In this document: positions 7,628 to 16,024 of the stretch, in pieces
Numbering within the stretch: position 1 is the first letter of the stretch
How the letters are laid out: each line of letters starts with the position of its first letter
Origin: an uncultured Clostridia bacterium
GTDB taxonomy: Bacteria; Bacillota; Clostridia; Christensenellales; Borkfalkiaceae
Direction of reading: 5' to 3'
DNA: 58,553 bases
NCBI GenBank assembly: GCA_947623655.1
Contig: CANQHG010000009.1
Coordinates: 1-58,553, forward strand
The notes under the pieces: model-generated
Database searches by the model: none
Seen by the model: only the letters and a program-made list of their open reading frames with translations
Told to the model about the DNA's origin: nothing
Position numbers and translations under genes: made by a program

Positions 7628-8905
7628 TTAGGGCTGCGCGGGCGAAGCCGGCGTGAGCGTGGCGAGGACATTTTCGAGCGCGATAACGGTTTTTTTGAAT
7701 TCCGTAAGCCTTTGATCGAGGATCGGCTGTACGTCCGCAAAGGGCTCCATTCTCTCCTTCGCCGTGAGAATTTCCATGGACCTGTTTTTGCCGGAAATGT
7801 AGACTCCGACGGTGCTGTCCTTGTGGTCGAGGGGAACCATGCCTGCGGTCTCGAGTGCCTTGATGATCCTTGTCTGTGTGGGCGACCAAGCGCCGTTTTT
7901 CTGCCTTTTTTCCAACTCGATTTTCAACACGAATCCGGTTTTTCCGTCCTTTGACGGCTTCATCAAAACGATATGGAACAGTGATTTCAAATTACTGTGC
8001 TTTTCTCCCGCAAAGACATCTTCCATCTTCTGCGTCATGAATTGCCGGGCGTCCTCGACCGTCGTTGCGCCGAAGAAGTCTTTACAATATTGGAGCACTT
8101 TTTCGGTCGTTGCGGAATTCCGATAGGCGTCGAGGGCTTCGATCGCCTCCTTGTGTTCTTCCATGATTTCTTCGCAGGTCGCATAAGCACCGGGGTTTTC
8201 ATGCAACAAGTTATTGGTAACCATTTTTTTATAATCCTCCAAAATAATAGTAAGTTTTTGTCCTTTGATCGTCTTCTTGGGAATATCCGTTTTCACTTCA
8301 TCGAGTACCGCGAGAAATTCTCGGTATGTAAACTTGCAATAGTCTTCGTTGACCTGCATGTCGTTTTTTCCGCCGTGGTTGATGGGGGGCTCGTCGGTGA
8401 CGGCCATATACACGAAAATCTTCTTATATTTCGGATATTTTTCGGCAACGGTATCGCTGTAACGGATGAGTTGGTCGTCGTGCGGCAATGTTCCTGTTTT
8501 GTTCTCGATGACGATGACCGTCTCCGTCTTGGGAATCCTGATCAGAATATCGATGTGATCTCTTTCCCTCTCCGTCTCTATCTCGCCTTGCACAAAATCG
8601 CTGAACAGCGTTACGGAATCGGTAGCCTTTTCAAGCAACGAACCGTTCACATCAAGCTTTCCGAGAATATTCGCATTCTTTTCAAACAGATATAGATGTT
8701 TGAAGAATACTTTGAGAACTTTATTCCCTAACCCGTGCGGCTTGGACGAATCGAACAGCCACGCAAAAAATGCGGAATGTCGGATCTCCTGTCCTGCCAT
8801 GTTTACGGCGTCGAAAAAGTTGATCTCATCGTTTTCTTTCTTCTGAATTTCTTTCAACGCGCTCGCCAATATAACGAGTTCATCTTTTAGGTTGTGTTTT
8901 GTCAT
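7628..8905 (-). CDS. PD-(D/E)XK nuclease-superfamily protein (PDDEXK_4-like)
   Basis: This 425-residue protein has the nuclease core at about 110-165: an Asp in ERDHIDILIR, then IENKTG (the E-x-K pair) and a Gln in HDDQLIRYSD. That arrangement matches the PD-(D/E)XK family often annotated as PDDEXK_4. The N-terminal helical segment (LKEIQKKENDEINFFDAV, then HSAFFAWLFD) is typical of it. The C-terminal half is unassigned. Homologs are common in defence islands and may be nucleases or restriction-like effectors. The start at 8905 has an AAGGAG site. It is the fourth gene of the WYL-headed operon. Confidence 0.75.
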   Translation of the reverse strand: MTKHNLKDELVILASALKEIQKKENDEINFFDAVNMAGQEIRHSAFFAWLFDSSKPHGLGNKVLKVFFKHLYLFEKNANILGKLDVNGSLLEKATDSVTLFSDFVQGEIETERERDHIDILIRIPKTETVIVIENKTGTLPHDDQLIRYSDTVAEKYPKYKKIFVYMAVTDEPPINHGGKNDMQVNEDYCKFTYREFLAVLDEVKTDIPKKTIKGQKLTIILEDYKKMVTNNLLHENPGAYATCEEIMEEHKEAIEALDAYRNSATTEKVLQYCKDFFGATTVEDARQFMTQKMEDVFAGEKHSNLKSLFHIVLMKPSKDGKTGFVLKIELEKRQKNGAWSPTQTRIIKALETAGMVPLDHKDSTVGVYISGKNRSMEILTAKERMEPFADVQPILDQRLTEFKKTVIALENVLATLTPASPAQP

Positions 8906-8955
8906 ACACTTCTCCTTAATTGTTTTTTGAACGGCTTGCGCCGAGTGGTTCTTCC

Positions 8956-9546
8956 TTAATCGTCGCCTTTATCGTCGGGGTCGTCGAAGATGTCCTTGAA
9001 GAAATCGTCATCCTCGGCGTTTCCATTGTTCTCCGCGCCTGCGCTCTCCTCGTCGTCCAGCCACCGCCGTAAGGTCCGCTCGCGGGTGCGGATGACGGGT
9101 TCCTTGTCCGATTTTTCGACACAGGCCGCGAGGTGCTTCGATCTGGAAGGATGACAAAGTTTCCCCGTCCCCTGCGCAAGAACGGAACGGACCATCGCGT
9201 AGGAGACATTGAATTCCTCTGCGATCTCAAAGAGGCTCTTTTCTTCCTTGTAGAACAATTCAATGACCTTGCTCTCGCGCGGGGTGAGCGTATCTAACAG
9301 CCCCGAGAGGACTTCCTCGACGCTCTCCCCGCCGACGCTTTCCTTGAGCTTTGCCCACTTAAGACCGAGGATCGATGCGACAAGATTTTCCGGCCAATGC
9401 GTGCCCGCCGGTCTTGCGCTCGCCTCGTAGTCTGAAATGTCCTGTTTGATCTCTTCGGCGATGGCGGCGATCTCCGCATCATCGCACAGCTCGTACATCG
9501 GATCCTTGCGAAGTTCTTTCATCAATTTTGCTACTTGTTTGTCCAT
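8956..9546 (-). CDS. sigma-70 region-4-like protein with acidic tail
   Basis: A 196-residue protein with a helix-turn-helix at about 90-150 (LTPRESKVIELFYKEEKSLF, then EIAEEFNVSYAMVRSVLAQG) that matches sigma region 4. No region 2 is visible, so it is unlikely to work as a complete sigma factor. The last 30 or so residues are strikingly acidic (DDDFFKDIFDDPDDKGDD). I use the ATG at 9546 because a GGGAG site precedes it; the frame upstream is non-coding. It may act as a transcriptional co-regulator of its operon or bind RNA polymerase. The acidic tail could be autoinhibitory or a DNA mimic. Both ideas are inference. Confidence 0.7.
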   Translation of the reverse strand: MDKQVAKLMKELRKDPMYELCDDAEIAAIAEEIKQDISDYEASARPAGTHWPENLVASILGLKWAKLKESVGGESVEEVLSGLLDTLTPRESKVIELFYKEEKSLFEIAEEFNVSYAMVRSVLAQGTGKLCHPSRSKHLAACVEKSDKEPVIRTRERTLRRWLDDEESAGAENNGNAEDDDFFKDIFDDPDDKGDD

Positions 9547-9563
9547 GCTTTTTCTCCCTTTTT

Positions 9564-11048
9564 TTATTTGCTCACTCTTACGAGTTCTTGCCAGATCTTT
9601 ACCGTGTTCCAAGTGTCGCGGCCGCAATAGATAAGCAGTTGTTTTCTCGCCTCCTCCCGCTCCTTTTCGCCCATCTCTTTCAGGCGGGGAAAGATATCCA
9701 TCGCCTCGCTCCCGTTATGTACGCCCTCCAGATTGTGATAGTCCGCCTCTTTTTCTTCGGGAAAGAGCGCAGGCGTCACATATTTCAGGGAATAACTCCC
9801 CTGCATGGCACGGTTATAATAATAGCGGCGGTAAAAAGGAAGCATGATATCGCGCATGTTGTCCCATATCCCGAGAAGAGAAAGCGCAAGATCGGGAAAA
9901 GCTTCCGCAAGCTCTTTTAAAACGGCTTTCTCGAACTTCATATTGTAGGCGACGACGCACGCGCCTTCGGGGATATCTCTTACGAGCTGTTCCGCAAGCG
10001 CACGGCGGGGATCTCCCTCCGCGTCAGCCAAAAATTCGCAATGCTTCGGCTCCGCCCCCTCTTCTCCGATGACATGGAGGGAATACTGGAACGGTATCTG
10101 CTGATAGGGACGGGTACCGTCGAAAGGCGGCAGCGCCGATTGCATCGTCTCGAAATCGAGAAAGCATAGCGGATATCGGAGCGTCGATAAAAATTCTTTA
10201 ATTTTCTCTCTGTTTATCTCGGGCTCCCGTTGGGTACAGGCGTGCGCGATCTGCTGCCGCACGCGCGCGTCGAGCTTTTCCCCGCTGTCAAGCAGTTCCC
10301 GCATGGTCAAAATGCCGCGGTTGGCATATTCCCATTTATCGGAACAGCCCGCAAGGTCGAGCACGGACGGCTCGGGAAGGCCGCGCCTGCAATATCCGAA
10401 AAATTCGCAGGACGCACACGATTTGCAAAACGTTGTTCCGGGCTCTTCTTGTTGCGCGAGAAGCGCCTTTGCGCGGGCGATGTTCTCCCCGACGGCCTCC
10501 TCCTCTTTCAGCCCGTCCGACAATTCTTCCGTCCGCTTAAAGAGCTTTCCGAACGCGATCTCGAGATCTCCCATCCGACGATATTCCCGATTTAAGCAAA
10601 CGAGATAGACGCCCGAGACGGGAATCCCGCACTTTTCAAGGACATATTTCTGAAACGCGACGTCGTGACGGTTGATCTCCTTGAGATCGTTGGCGCTCTT
10701 GACTTCGTAGATCTCATATCCGCCGCCCGCCCTGTGCAGAAGATCGACCTGGCAATAACATCCGTCAAAGGAGAACGCCGCTTCACAGATTGTCTCCTCG
10801 CCGCTTTGCATAGCTTCCCGCGTCTTTTGCAACATGGCGGCGTGATCGAGCGAGCCGTTCTCTTTTACCGTCGTCACATCGACAAAGGTCCCGAACAGCC
10901 CGCGGGCGAGCGCGCCCACCTCCGTTCCGGCCGCAAGCCGGCTCTTTGTATCCGCGCTCACAAACGCTTCTTGCGGCTTGTAGCAGTTCAGCCATGATCT
11001 CTTGGGACATTGGAGAAATGTACAGTATTTCGATTTGCTTAAATTCAT
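9564..11048 (-). CDS. DUF2779 family Cas4/DnaQ-like nuclease protein
   Basis: This 494-residue protein starts MNLSKSKYCTFLQCPKRSWL. The N-terminal half resembles Cas4/RecB-type PD-(D/E)XK nucleases, with a YEIYEVKSAND core and a cysteine cluster (FCKSCASCEFFGYC) that could hold an iron-sulfur or zinc centre. The C-terminal half has a DnaQ-like exonuclease fold: FLDFETMQ, VVAYNMKFEK and YCGRDTWNT supply the acidic residues. This two-part layout is that of DUF2779. Physiological substrates are not established for the family. The ATG at 11048 has a GGGGAG site. It follows the WYL gene by 55 bp. Confidence 0.8.
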   Translation of the reverse strand: MNLSKSKYCTFLQCPKRSWLNCYKPQEAFVSADTKSRLAAGTEVGALARGLFGTFVDVTTVKENGSLDHAAMLQKTREAMQSGEETICEAAFSFDGCYCQVDLLHRAGGGYEIYEVKSANDLKEINRHDVAFQKYVLEKCGIPVSGVYLVCLNREYRRMGDLEIAFGKLFKRTEELSDGLKEEEAVGENIARAKALLAQQEEPGTTFCKSCASCEFFGYCRRGLPEPSVLDLAGCSDKWEYANRGILTMRELLDSGEKLDARVRQQIAHACTQREPEINREKIKEFLSTLRYPLCFLDFETMQSALPPFDGTRPYQQIPFQYSLHVIGEEGAEPKHCEFLADAEGDPRRALAEQLVRDIPEGACVVAYNMKFEKAVLKELAEAFPDLALSLLGIWDNMRDIMLPFYRRYYYNRAMQGSYSLKYVTPALFPEEKEADYHNLEGVHNGSEAMDIFPRLKEMGEKEREEARKQLLIYCGRDTWNTVKIWQELVRVSK

Positions 11049-11103
11049 TGTTCTCTCCCCGACGCATCTATGATAGCACATCGCGCTATTTCGCGTCTCA
11101 GCT

Positions 11104-12120
11104 TCACTTTTTTGAGTTTGAATACATCGCGCAGATCTCTTCCGCGCGGCGGCGCAACGTCTCCTGCGCCTCGGGAGGAGAGAGAATCTCGAGTTCGTTG
11201 CCGTAACTCATGCACCATCCCACAAACACGGGGTCATCGGGATTGACTTCGACGGTGACGAGAAATTTTCCCTCCTCGTCGGGAATGAGTTTTGTCTCTT
11301 CCCCGAATTTATCGAAAATGTCGCCCGCATGACGGTTTAACAGCCGCATTCTGATGGTTTTGGTCTCGCCGACCCACATCCCGAACGCGTTCATGCTGTT
11401 TTTCATCTCTCCGTTCTTGAATTTGGTTTCGAATTCGCCCGTCGGGAACGACTCTTTCCCTATCCTGACTTCTCTCATCCGATCGATCCTGTAGGACACG
11501 ACGTCATGATATTTTTCATAGAATGCGATCAGATAATAATAGCCCCCGTGATAGGCCATGGCAACGGGCTTCACGTCGTACCGCTTGATTTGCCCGTTTT
11601 CCGTTTTCGGCTCCGCTTTTCCGTCGACCCCGATAAGATGGTATTCAAAGGAAACCCTTTTCCTGTGCGCGATGGCGCGGTCGAGTTCCGTAATGATCTC
11701 AAGAACTTCATCGTTGGAGTGTTTCAGCTTGTCAAAACAGAGAATGTTGTCTTCCAGCACTTCGGCTTTATTGGTCCCTGCAAGCATGGCGATCGCCGCC
11801 ACGATCTCCTTTGTCTGCGTCTTTGAGAGAAAGGTCGCCGACTGCGTTGCGTCGATCAGAAAACGGATCGCGTGGAGATCGAGATCCCGCCTTGCGGGAT
11901 AATATAAATTTTGTTGCGATCGCCTGATCTGTACCTCGTAGCCATACTCGTTGAGAAGTTTGATATCGGACGCAAGCGATTTTCTTTCGCATTGGATCCC
12001 GTCTTCCCGAAGCCTCTCCAAAAGGGCATTCGTGCTCATCGGATGCTCTTCGTCGCTCTCCGTTCGCAGAATATCGTAAATTCTCAACAACTTGATTTTT
12101 TGTTTTTCGCTTTTTGCCAT
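11104..12120 (-). CDS. WYL-domain transcriptional regulator
   Basis: This 338-residue regulator has an N-terminal winged helix (about 8-75), a WYL domain (about 150-245; YYYLIAFYEKYHDVVSYRID is typical) and a C-terminal WCX-like region. WYL proteins sense nucleic-acid or nucleotide ligands, and many control defence loci such as BREX and CBASS. The ATG at 12120 has an AAGGAGGGG site. It is the first gene after a perfect promoter and is probably autoregulatory for the whole operon down to the HAD gene, although no clear operator palindrome is visible. Confidence 0.85.
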   Translation of the reverse strand: MAKSEKQKIKLLRIYDILRTESDEEHPMSTNALLERLREDGIQCERKSLASDIKLLNEYGYEVQIRRSQQNLYYPARRDLDLHAIRFLIDATQSATFLSKTQTKEIVAAIAMLAGTNKAEVLEDNILCFDKLKHSNDEVLEIITELDRAIAHRKRVSFEYHLIGVDGKAEPKTENGQIKRYDVKPVAMAYHGGYYYLIAFYEKYHDVVSYRIDRMREVRIGKESFPTGEFETKFKNGEMKNSMNAFGMWVGETKTIRMRLLNRHAGDIFDKFGEETKLIPDEEGKFLVTVEVNPDDPVFVGWCMSYGNELEILSPPEAQETLRRRAEEICAMYSNSKK

Positions 12121-12139
12121 TTTCCCCTCCTTCGTCCCG

Positions 12140-12168
12140 ATTATAACACAACAATACTGCTCCGTCAA
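12140..12168 (-). promoter_or_regulatory. promoter of the WYL-headed operon
   Basis: Minus-strand TTGACG (12163-12168), exactly 17 bp, TATAAT (12140-12145). It lies about 20 bp before the WYL start codon. No other promoter of this quality was seen down to 3781. Confidence 0.8.
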
Positions 12169-12223
12169 GATTGAGTTGTCCCGTTTATTACCCATGTTTT
12201 AAAATTTTGAATTTTTTGCAGAC

Positions 12224-12257
12224 AAAAAAAGAGGCGGAGAATTGATCTCCGTCTCCC
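12224..12257 (-). terminator. terminator after the rubrerythrin operon
   Basis: GAGGCGGAGA (12231-12240) pairs imperfectly with TCTCCGTCTC (12246-12255). It is followed on the minus strand by seven T. The plus strand also has a T-run, so it could work in both directions. Confidence 0.75.
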
Positions 12258-12261
12258 TTTT

Positions 12262-12393
12262 TTACAGATCGTCTGCGTCCTGTATTGGCCGCTCATGCTC
12301 ATTTTCGGGTACACCCGTATAGCTGCCGAGCGGATCGCAGGAGTGCATATCTGCGCCGTTTCCGAGAGCTTTCTTTCTCCCGCCGCGCTTCAT
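12262..12393 (-). CDS. 43-aa GSYTGVP-motif microprotein
   Basis: A 43-residue protein (starts MKRGGRKKALGNGADMHSCD, ends PIQDADDL). The DPLGSYTGVP and QDADDL blocks match a pattern I recall from small hypothetical proteins in many Clostridia, but I know no function. The ATG overlaps the stop of the preceding 42-aa gene (TGATG), so translation is coupled. It is the third gene of the rubrerythrin operon and is followed directly by the terminator. Confidence 0.6.
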   Translation of the reverse strand: MKRGGRKKALGNGADMHSCDPLGSYTGVPENEHERPIQDADDL

Positions 12394-12521
12394 CAAGAAC
12401 AGTCCTTGCTGCCCCTGCCGCACGATCTGCCGCTCTTCACGTTCTTCGTGCTGCCGCTTTGAGCGTTCTGCGTGTTTTGCGCATTTTTCGTGTTGCGGGT
12501 CTTGTTTTCGGTCTTTTTCAT
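12393..12521 (-). CDS. 42-aa Asn/Lys/Gln-rich microprotein
   Basis: The ATG at 12521 overlaps the rubrerythrin stop (ATGA) and sits behind an AAAGGAG site. The 42-residue product is low-complexity, with repeated KNxQN units (TKNAQNTQNAQ), basic, and ends in SKDCS. Similar Asn-rich small proteins accompany other Clostridia genes. The composition recalls small acid-soluble or coat-associated proteins, but no function can be read from sequence. Confidence 0.55.
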   Translation of the reverse strand: MKKTENKTRNTKNAQNTQNAQSGSTKNVKSGRSCGRGSKDCS

Positions 12522-13114
12522 AAATTCTCCTTTTTGAAGGGGAGATGAATTTCGACTTCACCCTGCGAAGCGCCGCACAGAGGGCAGATGCTCCAAGGCT
12601 CGCGTGAGGTGTGCATATAGCCGCATTCACTGCATATCCAGAGCATAGGTTTTTCCGCTTTGTAGAGGGAGCCGTCCTTGAACGCCTCGTAGAGATAGTT
12701 GAAGATAATTCTGTGATTGCCTTCGACCATTGCCGTCTTTTCGAATTTGAGCGCGATCTGCCCAAACCCCTCTTCTCTTGCGACGCGTGCGAATTCGGGA
12801 TAGAGATTTTTCGCCTCGTCCTGCTCGTCGATCGCCGCAAAGCGCAAATTGTCTTCGATCGTCCCCGCATGGAAGGGATAGCTTGCGTCAATATGAATAT
12901 TGTCCTGGCTTCCCGCATTCTCGAGAATTGCCTCGAAGAAAACCTTTGCGTGGTTTGTTTCGTTCTTTGCGATGGTGCGGATCGTGTCCGCAAGGACCTC
13001 ATAGCCCTGTTTCATCGCCGCCTTTGCCGTGAGTTGATAGCGCATACCCGCCTGACATTCTCCCGCAAAGCCTCTGGCTAAGTTGAGAAATGTCTGCGTT
13101 TTGGTGAAATCCAT
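12518..13114 (-). CDS. rbr: rubrerythrin
   Basis: This 198-residue protein has the ferritin-like diiron domain (GECQAGMRYQL, NETNHAKVFF and MVEGNHRIIF supply the Glu/His ligands). It ends in a rubredoxin-type C-terminal domain with two CxxC pairs (ICSECGYMH and CPLCGAS). Rubrerythrins reduce hydrogen peroxide in anaerobes using electrons from rubredoxin or NADH-dependent partners. The ATG at 13114 has a GAGGAGG site; the frame upstream is untranslated. It is divergent from 13233, with a TATAAT (13158-13163) on its own strand. It heads a three-gene operon with two overlapping microproteins. Confidence 0.93.
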   Translation of the reverse strand: MDFTKTQTFLNLARGFAGECQAGMRYQLTAKAAMKQGYEVLADTIRTIAKNETNHAKVFFEAILENAGSQDNIHIDASYPFHAGTIEDNLRFAAIDEQDEAKNLYPEFARVAREEGFGQIALKFEKTAMVEGNHRIIFNYLYEAFKDGSLYKAEKPMLWICSECGYMHTSREPWSICPLCGASQGEVEIHLPFKKENL

Positions 13115-13185
13115 GTTCGCCTCCTCTTCGCAAACAGTTTGGGCGGACGGAGGGACGATTATACGCAAAACAAAATTTTCCTCTC

Positions 13186-13214
13186 TTGACAGCGGCTGCC
13201 GTACAGATTATAAT
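13186..13214 (+). promoter_or_regulatory. promoter of gene 13233-14252
   Basis: TTGACA (13186-13191), 17 bp, TATAAT (13209-13214). The predicted start site is about 12 nt before the ATG and leaves just enough room for the AAGGAGGT site at 13221-13228. Confidence 0.85.
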
Positions 13215-13232
13215 GAAAAAAAGGAGGTCTGT

Positions 13233-14252
13233 ATGAAAAATCATTCGCGGGCAGTCAATGCGATCCTCTGGACGCTCATCGTCGTCTTATCGGCGATCGC
13301 CGTCTTTCTCGGCATCTGGTGGTTCGGGTCCCATTCCCCGGACTTCGACGCCGTTGCGGAAAGGGAAAAGCGCATCCCCGGGCTCGACAGCGGCCTCTCG
13401 CCGCAGGGGCTGTGCACCCTGCCCGACGGCGGGCCGTACGCGTTCGCCATGAGCGGATACATTTCGGGGAAGCCCTCGCGCATTTACCTCATCCCCGCCG
13501 ACGATGTAGCGAGCGAGATCAAACAGGTGGAGCACTACGTCACTTTCACGGAGAACGGGGAGGACATCGATACCCACTTCGGCGGCGTGACATGCTCGGA
13601 AAATTACATGTACATCGCGAGCGGGAAAAAGATCATCCGCATCTCCCTCGAAAAAATTCTTGCCGCAAACAATGGCGCGGCGGTGGAGATCGACGACTTC
13701 TTCGAGACGGACTTCCGCAGCAACGCATACTGCTACATTTTTGACGGCATGCTGTATGTGGGTGAATTTTACCGCCCCGGGAACTACGAGACGGACCCCT
13801 CTCACCATATGGAAGCAGGCGGAAAGATCAACCATGCCCTCGTGTATGTTTACCCCATGGACGAAGAATGCGAGGGTGGGGTCGCAGACATGGTGCCCGC
13901 AAAAGTCATTTCGGTGTGTGACGAAGTACAGGGGATCGCCTTAGACGCTAAGAGCATATATCTGTCTTGTTCATACGGTCTGCCCGCTTCCCGCCTCAAG
14001 ATATACAAAAACCGTCTCGGCGAGGAGACGGCTGAAACATTCACGGTGAACGGGAAAAACGTCCCGCTCTATCTTCTCGAAGACAGGGAGGCCGACCTTA
14101 CAATGCCCTGCATGAGCGAGGAAATCTGCCTGAGAAGCGGCAAGCTTTTTATCCTCTTCGAATCCATGAGCGGAAAATACCGCTGGGTCGTGCGTAACAG
14201 GATCTCGGATATCGTCTCGATCGAAACAGCAAAGCTGCAAGCGGCGGAGTGA
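13233..14252 (+). CDS. membrane-anchored beta-propeller-like protein
   Basis: This 339-residue protein has one N-terminal transmembrane anchor (about 9-31, LWTLIVVLSAIAVFLGIWWF). The extracytoplasmic part contains several repeated strand-like segments (GGVTCSENYMYIASGKKII, IFDGMLYVGEFY, GIALDAKSIYLSCSYG) that suggest a beta-propeller. No catalytic motif was recognised. The start is fixed by an excellent AAGGAGGT site and a perfect promoter just upstream. It converges on the CLC gene, and a shared hairpin terminator separates them. Confidence 0.75.
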   Translation: MKNHSRAVNAILWTLIVVLSAIAVFLGIWWFGSHSPDFDAVAEREKRIPGLDSGLSPQGLCTLPDGGPYAFAMSGYISGKPSRIYLIPADDVASEIKQVEHYVTFTENGEDIDTHFGGVTCSENYMYIASGKKIIRISLEKILAANNGAAVEIDDFFETDFRSNAYCYIFDGMLYVGEFYRPGNYETDPSHHMEAGGKINHALVYVYPMDEECEGGVADMVPAKVISVCDEVQGIALDAKSIYLSCSYGLPASRLKIYKNRLGEETAETFTVNGKNVPLYLLEDREADLTMPCMSEEICLRSGKLFILFESMSGKYRWVVRNRISDIVSIETAKLQAAE

Positions 14253-14277
14253 TGAGGAGGTTTATGCAACGACAAAG

Positions 14278-14308
14278 GCGCACGGCGGCACGCCGTGCGC
14301 TCATTTTT
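14278..14308 (+). terminator. hairpin terminator between convergent genes
   Basis: GCGCACGGCG (14278-14287) pairs with CGCCGTGCGC (14291-14300) around a GCA loop, followed by TCATTTTT. It terminates gene 13233-14252. Confidence 0.85.
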
Positions 14309-15692
14309 AATTCTCGATTACGTTCCCGCCCGCTTCGGCGGGATTTTTTGCGGCCTGCGGTTCGGGCGGGGTCTCCTCGATCATTTTGTCGAGCATGTAC
14401 TCGTAGATGGGTTTTGTGTGGAAGATCGCGCCGAGGAAATAGGAGACGGCGGCGCAAATGATCGCGGGGAGCAAAAAGGCGAACTGGCCCGTGAGTTCCA
14501 CCGTCATGATGATGCCCGTGATGGGCGCCCGCACGACCGTCATGAAGAAAGTCACCATCGAGAGCGCGATGAGAAGATGCGTTAGGGCGGGATCCATGCC
14601 CATCTTTACAAAGAGCATGGAGAGAAGTTCTCCGAGAAGCGCCCCCATTGCAAAAAACGGCACGGAAGCGCAAGCGGGAAGGCGCATGCCCGTATTCACG
14701 ACGGTAACAATAAAGCGGATCGCAAAGAGCAACAAGAGCACGAGCCACAGCGGAAGGCCGAAGAGCGAAAGCTCGCCCGAGAGCGTCCCGAAGATGACTT
14801 CGCGGCCGCTTCCCATCGCATAGGCGGTGAGCAGTCCGAACGCTCCCGCGAGCAGCATGGGGATGATGTACCGCCCGATTCCCCTCCAGAACGTGATCTT
14901 GGCAAACAGACGGTATGCCCGCGTAAAAATATGGTAGAAGCACACGCCCGCAAAGGAGACGATGACCGCCGCCATGAGCGCGTAAGCACAGAAGAGCACT
15001 CCGACCTCTTGCGGAAAAACAAATCCCGCAAGAAAAGGCCCTATCTCAAAGCCCATCCAATAGAGCAATAAATTCCGTATTACGACGGCGAACGCCACGG
15101 ATGAAAAGGAACAGACGAAAACCTCGGGCGTAAACTTCTTATGCGCTTCCTCATAGGCGAAGATAATGCCCGTGAGCGGCGCGTTGAGCGCGACCGCAAG
15201 GCCCGCGGAAGCTCCGCTCGTGATGGCATAGCGGCGATCCGTCTTGCGGAAGAGCACGCCGTCCGTCATATCCCCGCATGCGCCGCCGATAAAGAGGCTG
15301 GGTCCCTCCGATCCGCCCGAGAGCCCCATGAAGACGAGGAAGAGCGACGACGCGAACATCCCCGTCAAAACTTCGTACCAGCGGAAGCGATAGATCCCCT
15401 GCGTTGCGCCTTCCGTCTGTGAAAAACCTGTTCCGCGCAAGACGGGCAGAAGTTTTAAGATCCCGCCGATGATAATGCCGCCGAGAAAAAGGGCGACGAA
15501 GAGGAGCGGGATAAAGGCGGGGTTTTCGCGGAAAAAGAGATAGTATTCGGGCGAGAACTCTTCCGCATACTCAAAGACAACGTTGAAGAGGGTGACGACG
15601 ATGCCCGCAAACAGGCCCGTGATCGCCCCCACGCCGATGATCTGTCCGAAGTACACCGCCTTATCGCTGAGTTTTCTGAACTTTGTTTTCAT
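14307..15692 (-). CDS. CLC-family chloride channel or transporter
   Basis: This 461-residue polytopic protein has the CLC selectivity signature GLSGGSEGPSLFIGG (about 130), including the GxEGP motif whose Glu is the gating/proton-coupling residue of exchangers. About ten hydrophobic segments span the rest. There are no C-terminal CBS domains. Members are either Cl-/H+ or F-/H+ antiporters, or channels. The Clc-F fluoride subtype cannot be excluded by reading. The ATG is preceded by AAGGAT. It stands alone between repeats and the convergent neighbour. Confidence 0.85.
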   Translation of the reverse strand: MKTKFRKLSDKAVYFGQIIGVGAITGLFAGIVVTLFNVVFEYAEEFSPEYYLFFRENPAFIPLLFVALFLGGIIIGGILKLLPVLRGTGFSQTEGATQGIYRFRWYEVLTGMFASSLFLVFMGLSGGSEGPSLFIGGACGDMTDGVLFRKTDRRYAITSGASAGLAVALNAPLTGIIFAYEEAHKKFTPEVFVCSFSSVAFAVVIRNLLLYWMGFEIGPFLAGFVFPQEVGVLFCAYALMAAVIVSFAGVCFYHIFTRAYRLFAKITFWRGIGRYIIPMLLAGAFGLLTAYAMGSGREVIFGTLSGELSLFGLPLWLVLLLLFAIRFIVTVVNTGMRLPACASVPFFAMGALLGELLSMLFVKMGMDPALTHLLIALSMVTFFMTVVRAPITGIIMTVELTGQFAFLLPAIICAAVSYFLGAIFHTKPIYEYMLDKMIEETPPEPQAAKNPAEAGGNVIEN

Positions 15693-16024
15693 ATGTTTAT
15701 CCTTATTCGCCGCTCACTCTGAGTGAGTCTTTTTGCCCCCTCCGAGGAGGGGGATCGAGGGGGGAAACGGCCGCTCATTCTGAGGGGGCTTCCGCTCATT
15801 TTGAGCCGTAGCCGAAGAATCCCATTGAACCCACGAAAGCCCATAGCGGCGTCATGCTGAAAACGGGAGTACAACACAGTCCATGAGGACTACTCCCTCG
15901 CTTCCCCTCTCAGGGGAAGTACCCCGAAGGGGGGATAGGGTTCCAACCCCCTCAGTCACCTACGGTGCCGGCTCCCCTACAAGGGGAGCCAAGGAGCTCT
16001 CTGTAATATTCCCCGCCACAATTT
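15693..16024 (-). repeat. intergenic repeat-rich gap
   Basis: No gene is visible. The gap holds GC-rich palindromes (CCCCCTCC...GGAGGGGG near 15736-15753; two more at 15900-16000). It also contains a stretch (CCCCTCAGTCACCTACGGTG, then CTCCCCTACAAGGGGAG) of the same type as the element at 53930-54064. These resemble decayed miniature elements inserted between the CLC and ABC genes. Confidence 0.6.

Noticed and set aside
12262..13002. 246-codon minus-strand frame across rubrerythrin
   Set aside because: Its first two-thirds are rubrerythrin out of frame. Only the last 43 codons, behind a TGATG overlap, are kept as a gene.
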